Assembly (NCBI GenBank): GCA_031270925.1
Contig: JAISWY010000301.1
Coordinates: 1 to 10,083 of the forward strand
DNA length: 10,083 nucleotides
Direction: 5' to 3'
Source of the DNA: Candidatus Symbiothrix sp.
GTDB taxonomy: Bacteria > Bacteroidota > Bacteroidia > Bacteroidales > Azobacteroidaceae
How positions within the stretch are numbered: the first letter of the stretch is position 1; every line of letters starts with the position of its first letter. Below are positions 1-6,794 of the stretch, in pieces. The translations under genes were made by a program, and so were the position numbers. The notes under the pieces were generated by a model. It made no database searches and was not told the DNA's origin. It was given only the letters and a program-made list of their open reading frames with translations.

Positions 1-10
1 ACTATGGCTA

Positions 11-56
11 CTTTGTGTCCCTTTTGTAAAACTTTGTGACCTTTGTGGTTAAAAAT
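11..56. repeat. TTTGTG-unit intergenic repeat
   Basis: The heptamer CTTTGTG occurs three times (11-17, 32-38, 41-47), with a degenerate CTTTTGT copy at 21-27; the last is followed by GTTAAAAATAAT. A/T-rich repeats of this style, with CTTTGTG or CTTTGCG units, are in my recollection common between genes in Bacteroidota genomes. A short inverted repeat flanks the block (TGGCTA at 5-10, TAGCCA at 75-80). No coding frame runs through it. Copy number in the genome cannot be judged from one copy, and the true left boundary may lie outside the window. Confidence 0.5.
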
Positions 57-123
57 AATAGAAAAAATTACCATAGCCAGACAATCAGTGCGACAATTTG
101 AAATGCACCCAAATTTTTATGCG

Positions 124-157
124 TTTGTGTATAATTGAGAATTTTATGCTAACTTTG
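124..157 (+). promoter_or_regulatory. Predicted promoter of tex
   Basis: A perfect Bacteroidota -7 box, TAACTTTG (150-157), lies 22 nt after TTTG (124-127). The preferred gap is about 19-21 nt, so the -33 box is slightly displaced. Transcription would start near 164, giving an A-rich leader of about 100 nt before the tex ATG. No Shine-Dalgarno site and no convincing riboswitch-like fold was seen in the leader. Confidence 0.5.
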
Positions 158-265
158 CCCGATAATCAATTACAAAAAGTAAAAGCTTATTGAAGAAATA
201 AAAAATACGGAAATAGAAATTATATAAAACAGATTCCGAACAACAACATAAAACGAATATTCATC

Positions 266-2389
266 ATGCAAATCTACCCCAGATTAATCGCCCAATCGCA
301 AGGCATTCCCGAACATCAAATCGCAAAAACGATCGACTTGTTGGATGCGGGCGCAACGATTCCTTTCATCAGCCGTTACCGCAAAGAAATTACCGGCGGA
401 TTAGACGAAGTGCAAATCGGCGAAATCAAACATCAATACGAAAAATTACAGGACTTGGTCAAACGGAAAGAAACCGTTTTGACTTCGATCGACGAACAGG
501 GCAAACTCACACCCGAACTGATTACCCGCATCGGCAATTGTTGGGATAGCGCCGAACTCGAAGATATTTACCTGCCCTACAAGCCCAAACGTCAAACGAA
601 AGCCGAAATAGCTCGCAAAAAAGGACTCGAACCGCTGGCGAAAATCCTCATGGCGCAAAACGAACGCGATGTTTACGGCCGAGCCGAACGTTTTGTGAAT
701 GAAGAAGTTGCCGATGTCGATGCGGCTTTGCAAGGCGCTCGCGACATCGTAGCCGAATGGATCAACGAAAACGAAGGCGCACGTTATTCTGTTCGTAATA
801 TTTTCCGTCGCGAGGCGATCATTTCTTCCAAGATAATCAAAGGAAAAGAAGCCGAAGCTGCCAAATACCGCGATTATTTCGAATTTAGCGAGCCACTGTC
901 GAAATGCTCGTCGCACCGTTTGCTGGCCATGCGACGCGGCGAAGCGGAAGAGTTTTTGCGTGTTTCGATTTCTCCCAACGACGAGCATTGCTTGGAAACG
1001 CTGCACAAACGCTTTGTCCGTTCCGCTAATGAAGCATCCGAACAAGTCGCTATGGCCATGAAAGACAGTTATAAACGCCTTTTGAAACCGAGCATCGAAA
1101 CCGAATTTGCCGCTTTGTCGAAGGAAAAAGCCGATAAACAGGCGATTAAGGTATTTGCCGAAAACCTGCGGCAATTGCTTTTGGCGCCACCATTGGGGCA
1201 AAAGCGGGTTTTGGGCATCGATCCGGGATTTCGCACCGGTTGCAAACTTGTCTGTTTGGATGCGCAGGGAAACCTCTTGCACAACGAAACGATTTATCCG
1301 CATCCGCCTCAAAATGAAACAACTAAGTCGGCAATGAAAATATTGACTTTGGTGGGCAGTTACGACATCGAAGCCATCGCCATCGGAAACGGAACGGCCG
1401 GCCGCGAAACCGAACAGTTCATTACCAATCAGCGTTACGACCGCAAAGTGCAGGTTTTCTCGGTTAGCGAAGACGGCGCGTCGGTCTATTCGGCCTCGAA
1501 AATCGCACGCGACGAATTTCCCGAATACGATGTTACGGTTCGTGGCGCCGTCAGCATCGGTCGCCGCTTGATGGATCCTTTGGCCGAACTGGTCAAAATC
1601 GAACCGAAAGCGATTGGGGTAGGGCAGTACCAGCACGATGTGAATCAAACGGAATTGAAAGGCGCCTTGGACCAAACGGTAGAAAACTGCGTGAACCTCG
1701 TTGGCGTGAACCTCAATACGGCAAGTATGCACTTATTGACTTATGTATCGGGTTTAGGCCCTTCGCTGGCGAAAAATATAGTGGAATACCGTGCGAAAAA
1801 CGGCGCATTCAAATCGCGGAAAGAATTGTTGAAAGTGCCGCGCTTGGGTGAAAAAGCGTTTGAGCAGGCAGCCGGGTTTTTGCGGATTCCCGATGCTGAA
1901 AATCCCTTGGATAATTCGGCCGTGCATCCCGAAAGCTATTATATCGTCGAAAAAATGGCCGGCGATTTGCAATGTTCCGTCAATGAATTGATTAAAAATC
2001 AAGAGGTAAAAAGCAAAATCGAACTCGCCAAATACGTGAATGAAAGAACCGGAATGCCGACGTTGCTCGATATCAAATCCGAATTGGACAAGCCCGGCCG
2101 CGACCCGCGTCAAGGCATCAAAGTCTTTGAATTTGATCCGAATATCCGCACAATTAACGATTTACGCGAAGGAATGATTTTGCCCGGCATCATCAACAAC
2201 ATTACCAATTTCGGATGTTTTGTCGATTTGGGAATCAAGGAGAAAGGCTTGGTGCATATCTCGAATATGGCCGACAGATATGTTTCCGACCCTACGATGG
2301 TGGTTTCGATTCATCAGCACGTGCAAGTGAAGGTTATCGGGGTGGATTTGGAGCGGAAGCGGGTGCAGTTGAGTTTACGGATTGATTAA
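266..2389 (+). CDS. tex: Tex/YhgF family S1 RNA-binding protein
   Basis: This 707-residue protein has full-length Tex architecture. The N-terminal helical region carries the family-typical stretch TIPFISRYRKEITGGLDEVQ (about residues 31-50). A YqgF/RNase H-like domain begins near residue 312 with the GIDPG motif and continues through SEDGASVYSASKIARDEFP. A helix-hairpin-helix region covers about 480-545, with VSGLGPSLAKNIVEYR and VPRLGEKAFEQAAGFLRI. An S1 domain (about 632-705) contains GIINNITNFGCFVDLG and GLVHISNMA. Tex proteins are cytoplasmic nucleic-acid-binding proteins linked to transcription and RNA metabolism; their exact role is poorly settled. The protein ends right after the S1 domain, without the tail found in many proteobacterial homologues of about 770 residues. 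The ATG at 266 fits the family's N-terminus. It stands alone, with its own promoter and a stem-loop after it. The family call is secure. Confidence 0.96.
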   Translation: MQIYPRLIAQSQGIPEHQIAKTIDLLDAGATIPFISRYRKEITGGLDEVQIGEIKHQYEKLQDLVKRKETVLTSIDEQGKLTPELITRIGNCWDSAELEDIYLPYKPKRQTKAEIARKKGLEPLAKILMAQNERDVYGRAERFVNEEVADVDAALQGARDIVAEWINENEGARYSVRNIFRREAIISSKIIKGKEAEAAKYRDYFEFSEPLSKCSSHRLLAMRRGEAEEFLRVSISPNDEHCLETLHKRFVRSANEASEQVAMAMKDSYKRLLKPSIETEFAALSKEKADKQAIKVFAENLRQLLLAPPLGQKRVLGIDPGFRTGCKLVCLDAQGNLLHNETIYPHPPQNETTKSAMKILTLVGSYDIEAIAIGNGTAGRETEQFITNQRYDRKVQVFSVSEDGASVYSASKIARDEFPEYDVTVRGAVSIGRRLMDPLAELVKIEPKAIGVGQYQHDVNQTELKGALDQTVENCVNLVGVNLNTASMHLLTYVSGLGPSLAKNIVEYRAKNGAFKSRKELLKVPRLGEKAFEQAAGFLRIPDAENPLDNSAVHPESYYIVEKMAGDLQCSVNELIKNQEVKSKIELAKYVNERTGMPTLLDIKSELDKPGRDPRQGIKVFEFDPNIRTINDLREGMILPGIINNITNFGCFVDLGIKEKGLVHISNMADRYVSDPTMVVSIHQHVQVKVIGVDLERKRVQLSLRID

Positions 2390-2412
2390 TTTAAGGCCGT
2401 TTGCCGATAATC

Positions 2413-2448
2413 CTTATGGGACGGAATGTGCTTTCGGAAACCCATAAG
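2413..2448 (+). terminator. Stem-loop after tex, possible terminator
   Basis: CTTATGGG (2413-2420) and CCCATAAG (2441-2448) form a perfect 8-bp stem with a 20-nt loop, beginning 24 bp after the tex stop. No T-run follows, so it is not a classic intrinsic terminator. It may help end the tex transcript or stabilise its 3' end. Confidence 0.35.
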
Positions 2449-2450
2449 AA

Positions 2451-2568
2451 GTTGTCGCAAAAGTAATTTAGCCACGAATTACACGAATTTTATTTTAATG
2501 TAAATCAAACACATACGTTTTTTGCATTGTCTTTTTCGTGTTAATTCGTGTAATTTTGAGACAGCCCC
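2451..2568. repeat. MITE-like element with nested inverted repeats
   Basis: Two nested inverted repeats bound about 118 bp. The outer ends are GTTGTCGCAAAA (2451-2462) and, reversed, GCTGTCTCAAAA (2554-2565), matching at 10 of 12 positions. The inner arms AATTACACGAATT (2477-2489) and AATTCGTGTAATT (2543-2555) are perfect over 13 bp and enclose 53 bp. The inner arms are built from repeated CACGAATT units (2473-2480, 2482-2489, and complementary copies in the right arm). Ends like GGGGCTGTCTCAAAA resemble the terminal repeats of some Bacteroidota insertion sequences, by recollection. There is no transposase and no clear target-site duplication, so the element may be a decayed non-autonomous copy or a REP-like repeat. 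Confidence 0.5.
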
Positions 2569-2590
2569 TCATCACTCACACTGGAAGCGC

Positions 2591-2626
2591 GTCATGTCGA
2601 GCGGAGCGGAGCGAAGTCGAGACATC
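2591..2626. repeat. GAGCG tandem repeat inside a palindrome
   Basis: Three tandem GAGCG units (2599-2603, 2604-2608, 2609-2613) sit between ATGTCGA (2594-2600) and TCGAGACAT (2617-2625), which form short inverted arms. The block is much richer in G+C than its surroundings. Similar short repeats built on TCGAGCGGAGCGAAG are, as I recall, dispersed in Bacteroidota genomes. A small open frame on the opposite strand here is a by-product of the repeat. Confidence 0.5.
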
Positions 2627-2747
2627 TGATTCGGAATTGACACGCGGACAGTAAAAGTTTTTTGGAAATAATTTGAAATAATAAATGTAAGAATCAACGA
2701 CAAAAAAGTTTAAATCTCTGCCAATGCAGAAAAAGCGACTGGGCGAT

Positions 2748-2778
2748 TTTTTCAATCGAAAAATCCTTTCTACTTTTG
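2748..2778 (+). promoter_or_regulatory. Predicted promoter of the GH130 gene
   Basis: TACTTTTG (2771-2778) matches the -7 consensus TAnnTTTG exactly. The -33 position, 19 nt upstream, is only a T-run (2748-2751) instead of TTTG. An inverted repeat CGATT/AATCG (2744-2758) overlaps it and could bind an activator or repressor. The predicted leader is only about 25 nt. Confidence 0.5.
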
Positions 2779-2809
2779 GCTTGTCAAAAAAATCAATTTT
2801 TATTTCATC

Positions 2810-5176
2810 ATGAAAAAACAAACATTCACATTTTGTCTGCTTTTGTGCGGCATTTTCACTCTATCTGCCCAAGTAGCTCTAAACCGAACGAACAAACTGC
2901 CGGAATGGGCTTTCGGCGGATTCGTCCGCGCGGAAACCAATCCGGTTATCACGCCTCTACCGACCGAATTTTACTGCCCGATGCGTAAAACCATGCTCAA
3001 ATGGGAAGAAAGCGATACGTTTAATCCGGCAGCGGTCGTCAAAGATGGAAAAATCGTGGTTTTGTATCGTGCGGAAGATAATTCGGCGCAAGGCATCGGT
3101 CGGCGCACTTCCCGCATCGGTTATGCTGAATCTACCGACGGCATCACGATGACCCGCCGCAATGCTCCGGTTTTGTATCCCGGCGAGGACGATTTCAAAT
3201 CGCTCGAATGGGAAGGCGGCTGCGAAGATCCGCGTGTGGCGGTAACGGAAGACGGCCTCTACGTGATGTTCTATACCGCATGGAACCGAAGCGTCGCTCG
3301 TTTGGCGGTGGCCACTTCCACTGATTTGATTCATTGGAATAAGCACGGCTTGGCGTTTGAACAAGCCTACAACGGCCGATTCAATACCTTGGGCTGCAAA
3401 TCGGCTTCCATCGTTACCAAACTCGAAAACGACCGCTTGGTAATCGCCCAACTCAACGGACAATATTGGATGTATTGGGGCGAAGATGCCGTTTACGCCG
3501 CTACATCCGACGACTTGATTCACTGGAATCCGGTCTTGGACAACAACAATGAATTGAAAAAGCTGGCCGTACCTCGCGCCGGTTATTTCGACAGCCGATT
3601 GACCGAATGTGGCCCGCCTGCCATCCTTACCGAAAATGGTATCTTGCTGTTATACAACGGGAAAAACGATTCCAACGATAGCTCGCGTGATCCGAATTAT
3701 ACGCCGGGCGCCTATGCAGCCGGACAGATGCTGTTCGATTTGGAGAATCCGCAACGCTTGATTCAGCGCTTGGATGTTCCGTTTTTCCGTCCGATGGCTG
3801 ATTTCGAGCGAAGCGGACAATACAACGATGGCGGCACCGTGTTTATCGAAGGCTTAACGTATTACAACGGCCGGTGGTTTTTGTATTACGGTTGCGCCGA
3901 CTCGAAAGTGGGCGTGGCGATTTTCGATCCGCAACAACCCGCAGACGGCGACCCCGTTTTTGACATACCGGAAGAGACCGGAAACGGGATTGCGCCCTGG
4001 CCGTTTGCCGGTTTGGGCAATCATCCGGTAAGCATTCATTCGTTCAGCAGTCAGACCAAAGGCTCGGAAGGCGCGTTCAATTTGTTGTATCATCACATCG
4101 ACCGGAATAAAAAATGGTGCGACGACAAAACCACAAAACCCTGGGTCGTATTTGAATTGACGGATTATTACAATATCGAAAAATTTGTTTTCCGCGATGT
4201 GGCGCCTTATGAAGAAGGCAATGGAAACGTACCGGAATATTGGCTTTACACTTCCGTAACGGGAACAGCCACAGGAGATTGGAAAGAAATCGCACATAAA
4301 ACCAATCAAGCCTCAGTGGATGTAAAAGAGGTTGTTTTTGTCGTTCCCGAAGAAGCGCGTTACCTCAAATTAGTGGTTTCACGCGGCACTCGAACCGATA
4401 ATAACAATCCCGAAAACGCCGTCCGGATTTACGGTTGTGATATCTACGGCTCTTTTTCGAGTAAAATTGACCGGGGCGATTTAATCAGTGCAGGCAAAAC
4501 GGTAGTGGATTATTTTTCCGCACCGTTTTACTACGAAGCGCCCTTGCATCTGTTAGACGGCAACAAAACGAACAACTCGGCCAAATGGACTTTCCAGCGA
4601 CCGGACGTAATTGATTCCCTGCGTTGGGTAATCGTCGATTTGGAAGACAACTACAATATCTCGCAATTCAAGATTTACGACAGTCATTCGATCGGCTCTA
4701 ACACGAACAACATCAGCCGATACAATATTTATCTGCGTTCGTCCGCTCCCGATTTCAACCTGATTTCAAGCAATGAAGACCGGAACGAAGGCTGGAATCA
4801 AGTCGTTTCCGCTGCCGGACGAAAAAGTGAAGATATTAAAACCGATGCAATTACACCCGTCGAAGGCCGTTTCGTAAAACTCGAAATTCCCCGCTCCGGC
4901 ATTTCCGGCACCACCAATTTGTATGAATTTGAAATCTTCGGCACAAAAGCAACGAACGGTATTTCCGCAAACAATCCGCTGATGAAAATATACGCGCAAA
5001 ATTCAACTCTTTTCGTGGAATCGGCCGAAGCCAGCGCTATCCGCATTTATGATGTATCCGGCCGGCAGTTGCGAACTTTAACCGGCAAAAGCGGCTTAAC
5101 CGCGATTAACGGATTGCCGGCGAAAGGATTATATATTGTACGAACCGATCGTCTGACCTCAAAAATTACTTTGTAA
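2810..5176 (+). CDS. Secreted GH130-type glycosidase with two discoidin-like domains and T9SS tail
   Basis: This 788-residue protein starts with a signal peptide (about residues 1-20, ending TLSAQ; no lipobox). Residues about 40-385 look like the five-bladed GH130 fold: DTFNPAAVV near 69, the family-typical WEGGCEDPRV (C138, E139, D140, P141, R142), TECGPPAIL near 265 and a late GGTVFIEGLTYY with E347. GH130 enzymes hydrolyse or phosphorolyse beta-mannosides; the acidic residues of the EDPR region lie in the active site. Two beta-sandwich regions follow (about 395-550 and 551-715), with LLDGNK, WVIVDLEDNYNISQFKIY and RFVKLEI features typical of F5/8 type C modules, probably for carbohydrate binding. 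The end (about 716-788), with IRIYDVSGRQLRTL and GLYIVR, is a T9SS type A sorting domain, so the product should be cell-surface-bound or released. Phosphate is scarce outside, so hydrolysis is likelier than phosphorolysis. Substrate is unknown. It converges on the GH20 gene. Confidence 0.82.
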   Translation: MKKQTFTFCLLLCGIFTLSAQVALNRTNKLPEWAFGGFVRAETNPVITPLPTEFYCPMRKTMLKWEESDTFNPAAVVKDGKIVVLYRAEDNSAQGIGRRTSRIGYAESTDGITMTRRNAPVLYPGEDDFKSLEWEGGCEDPRVAVTEDGLYVMFYTAWNRSVARLAVATSTDLIHWNKHGLAFEQAYNGRFNTLGCKSASIVTKLENDRLVIAQLNGQYWMYWGEDAVYAATSDDLIHWNPVLDNNNELKKLAVPRAGYFDSRLTECGPPAILTENGILLLYNGKNDSNDSSRDPNYTPGAYAAGQMLFDLENPQRLIQRLDVPFFRPMADFERSGQYNDGGTVFIEGLTYYNGRWFLYYGCADSKVGVAIFDPQQPADGDPVFDIPEETGNGIAPWPFAGLGNHPVSIHSFSSQTKGSEGAFNLLYHHIDRNKKWCDDKTTKPWVVFELTDYYNIEKFVFRDVAPYEEGNGNVPEYWLYTSVTGTATGDWKEIAHKTNQASVDVKEVVFVVPEEARYLKLVVSRGTRTDNNNPENAVRIYGCDIYGSFSSKIDRGDLISAGKTVVDYFSAPFYYEAPLHLLDGNKTNNSAKWTFQRPDVIDSLRWVIVDLEDNYNISQFKIYDSHSIGSNTNNISRYNIYLRSSAPDFNLISSNEDRNEGWNQVVSAAGRKSEDIKTDAITPVEGRFVKLEIPRSGISGTTNLYEFEIFGTKATNGISANNPLMKIYAQNSTLFVESAEASAIRIYDVSGRQLRTLTGKSGLTAINGLPAKGLYIVRTDRLTSKITL

Positions 5177-5189
5177 AACCTTATTTATC

Positions 5190-5207
5190 AATTGTTTAAT
5201 GACAATT
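5190..5207. terminator. Weak hairpin between convergent glycosidase genes
   Basis: AATTGT (5190-5195) and ACAATT (5202-5207) form a 6-bp A/T-rich stem with a 6-nt loop, reaching into the last codons of the GH20 gene. The two stop codons are only 19 bp apart, so any shared terminator must be about here. The stem is weak and without a strong T-run on either side. Confidence 0.25.
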
Positions 5208-6692
5208 ATAGCCTAAACTTGTCAATCGCCGTTTTTGCGCCGGTAATTTTTCAATAAACGCCGACGGGTTTTTCTTCTCCGAAGGCGACCAAACACATTC
5301 CGAAAGCGCCAATAAACGCGGCAGCAACATATATTGCGCCTGTTCGGGCGTATTCAAAAACTCCGACCAAAGATTAGCCTGTCCGCCGAGAATGTATTGT
5401 GCTTGTTCGGGTGTAAACGATGCGGGAACCGGATTGAACGAATAGACTTTTTCAATCGGTAAATAACCGCCGATTGCTTCCTGATTCGAGTCGTTTTCTA
5501 CCTGATAATAATCGAGATAGCAGTAAGTATTAGGCGTCATAATGACTTTATGTCCGCGATTAACAGCTTCTGTTGCAATGGAATCGCCCAACCATCCACG
5601 CCAATACATAACCGTAGCGGCGGGAGTTACATCGCCGTCCAAAATCTCATCCCAACCGATAATTCGTTTGCCTTTTTGTGCGATGTGTTTTTCCATTTCG
5701 CAAATCATCCAGCCTTGCAGGGCTTCTTCGTCTTTCAAGTTCAAATCATGGATTCGCTGTTGGCATTTCGAACAGACTTTCCAATTATCCTTAAACGCCT
5801 CGTCGCCGCCGATATGAATGTAAGTCGATGGAAATAAATCAATTACTTCATCAATTACGTTTTTCAAAAAGATCATTGTTTGATCGTTGCCGCCGCAGAG
5901 AATCGCTTTCGGAGGCCAATACGAACCGGGCTGTACAAAATACGGGAAACTGTCGCAAGCCAATTCGGGATAAGCCGCCAAGATTTCGGAACAATGGCCG
6001 GGAATTTCGATTTCGGGAATCACTTCGATGCCGCGTTGTGCCGCATAATCCACAATTTCGCGAACCTGTTGCTTGGTATAAAAACCGCCGTAAGTCGCTT
6101 TCTCGCCTTCCTGTGGGGCAAATGTATTTTTATTCCAATGCACATCGCGCTCGACACGCCACGCACCGATTTCTGTCAGTTTCGGATAACGATCGATTTC
6201 GATACGCCAACCCTGATCGTCGGTCAGGTGCCAATGGAATTTGTTCAGTTTATACATCGCCATCACATCCAAATGTTTTTTCACGGCTTCGACATCGAAA
6301 AAGTGGCGTGAAACATCCCAATGACTGCCACGCCATGCAAAGCGCGGATAATCAACGATTTCGACACAAGGAATTTGAATGTTTTCGGAAGTCGGTTCAG
6401 TTAATTGATTGAGCGTTTGCAAGGCGTAGAACCATCCGGCCGCTGCATTGGCTTCAACCGAAATCCGTTTTTGATCGACAATCAAGCGATAGCCTTCTTC
6501 GCCGATAACCGAATCGTAAGCCGGTAATTGTTTCCGTTCGACAAGGTCTTTCAATTCCCGGTTTTTATTTAAAACAAAATATCCCGGTTTCGTTTTGATG
6601 GCTACCGGTTCGGGAACAATACCCTTGTGAGCGAAAGCGTAAAATGCTGAAAACAAGCCTAATCCGATGAAAAAAGATGTAAGTTTCCACAT
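5196..6692 (-). CDS. GH20 beta-N-acetylhexosaminidase, exported
   Basis: The 498-residue product is a glycoside hydrolase family 20 exo-enzyme, which removes terminal beta-linked GlcNAc or GalNAc by substrate-assisted catalysis. Residues 1-21 form a signal peptide (ends AFYAFA, no lipobox cysteine). Residues about 24-112 match the small GH20b alpha/beta domain. The TIM-barrel runs from about 117 (FAWRGSHWDVSRHFF) to about 475; it includes KFHWHLTDDQGWRIEID (151-167), the catalytic pair D297-E298 within IHIGGDEAF, MYWRGW and GGQANLWSEFL with the substrate-pocket tryptophans. All catalytic features are intact. It is short compared with many Bacteroides GH20 enzymes because no extra C-terminal modules follow the barrel. 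There is no T9SS tail, so a periplasmic location is likely, downstream of the surface GH130 enzyme. Its promoter overlaps that of the divergent ABC operon. Confidence 0.95.
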   Translation of the reverse strand: MWKLTSFFIGLGLFSAFYAFAHKGIVPEPVAIKTKPGYFVLNKNRELKDLVERKQLPAYDSVIGEEGYRLIVDQKRISVEANAAAGWFYALQTLNQLTEPTSENIQIPCVEIVDYPRFAWRGSHWDVSRHFFDVEAVKKHLDVMAMYKLNKFHWHLTDDQGWRIEIDRYPKLTEIGAWRVERDVHWNKNTFAPQEGEKATYGGFYTKQQVREIVDYAAQRGIEVIPEIEIPGHCSEILAAYPELACDSFPYFVQPGSYWPPKAILCGGNDQTMIFLKNVIDEVIDLFPSTYIHIGGDEAFKDNWKVCSKCQQRIHDLNLKDEEALQGWMICEMEKHIAQKGKRIIGWDEILDGDVTPAATVMYWRGWLGDSIATEAVNRGHKVIMTPNTYCYLDYYQVENDSNQEAIGGYLPIEKVYSFNPVPASFTPEQAQYILGGQANLWSEFLNTPEQAQYMLLPRLLALSECVWSPSEKKNPSAFIEKLPAQKRRLTSLGYNCH

Positions 6693-6711
6693 AATAATTT
6701 ATTTTTGAATA

Positions 6712-6742
6712 CAAATTTATGTAATTTTTTTGCAAATACAAA
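6712..6742 (-). promoter_or_regulatory. Predicted promoter of the GH20 gene
   Basis: Read on the minus strand, TTTG (6742-6739) is followed after exactly 19 nt by TAAATTTG (6719-6712), a full match to the Bacteroidota consensus. The leader would be about 12-15 nt, very short. The site overlaps the opposite-strand promoter of the ABC operon by 14 bp. Confidence 0.6.
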
Positions 6743-6759
6743 AAAAGTCCCTATCTTTG
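6729..6759 (+). promoter_or_regulatory. Predicted promoter of the ABC-GntR operon
   Basis: TTTG (6729-6732) and TATCTTTG (6752-6759) are separated by exactly 19 nt, a full consensus match. Transcription should begin near 6766, giving a leader of about 29 nt before the ATPase start codon. It probably drives all four downstream genes, since no internal promoter or terminator was found. Confidence 0.7.
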
Positions 6760-6783
6760 TGGCCTAGCTACATAGACAACTAA
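6756..6783. promoter_or_regulatory. Candidate GntR operator
   Basis: A 28-bp imperfect palindrome centred between 6769 and 6770 has 9 of 14 complementary pairs, including CTA (6764-6766) against TAG (6773-6775) and GT (6759-6760) against AC (6779-6780). It overlaps the -7 box and predicted start site, where a YtrA-type repressor encoded in the same operon would be expected to bind. Several centres were inspected by eye, so a match of this quality could arise by chance. Confidence 0.35.
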
Positions 6784-6794
6784 ATATATATGTC

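Larger units (their letters stand above)
2390..2809. other. 420-bp gene-free region
   Basis: No credible gene lies here. It holds, in order, a stem-loop just after tex (2413-2448), a MITE-like inverted-repeat element (2451-2568), a GAGCG repeat palindrome (2591-2626) and an A/T-rich stretch leading to the promoter of the GH130 gene. That stretch contains two direct copies of GAAATAAT (2665-2672 and 2675-2682), exactly 10 bp apart, a small perfect hairpin TCTGC-CAAT-GCAGA (2717-2730) and the inverted repeat CGATT/AATCG (2744-2748/2754-2758) over the predicted -33 region. The last three could be regulator sites, but this rests only on their position. Confidence 0.6.

Noticed and set aside
158..265. 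Riboswitch or RNA leader before tex
   Set aside because: The leader is about 100 nt but almost all A/T, with no stable stem or known riboswitch motif.
446..1732. Long minus-strand open frame of 428 codons
   Set aside because: It lies wholly antisense to tex, whose protein is conserved along its whole length. The translation has no recognisable domain and is a by-product of codon composition.
2576..2821. Minus-strand open frame of 81 codons between tex and the GH130 gene
   Set aside because: Part of it is the GAGCG repeat, the rest is the GH130 promoter region read backwards; no domain or leader.
2820..2860. Lipoprotein signal in the GH130 protein
   Set aside because: Cysteines at residues 9 and 13 do not sit in a lipobox (LLLC has Leu before Cys); an ordinary signal peptide ending SAQ fits, in accord with the T9SS tail.
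5828..6412. Plus-strand open frame of 194 codons
   Set aside because: It is antisense to the catalytic domain of the GH20 gene and low-complexity, rich in Arg and Ser, without a promoter.
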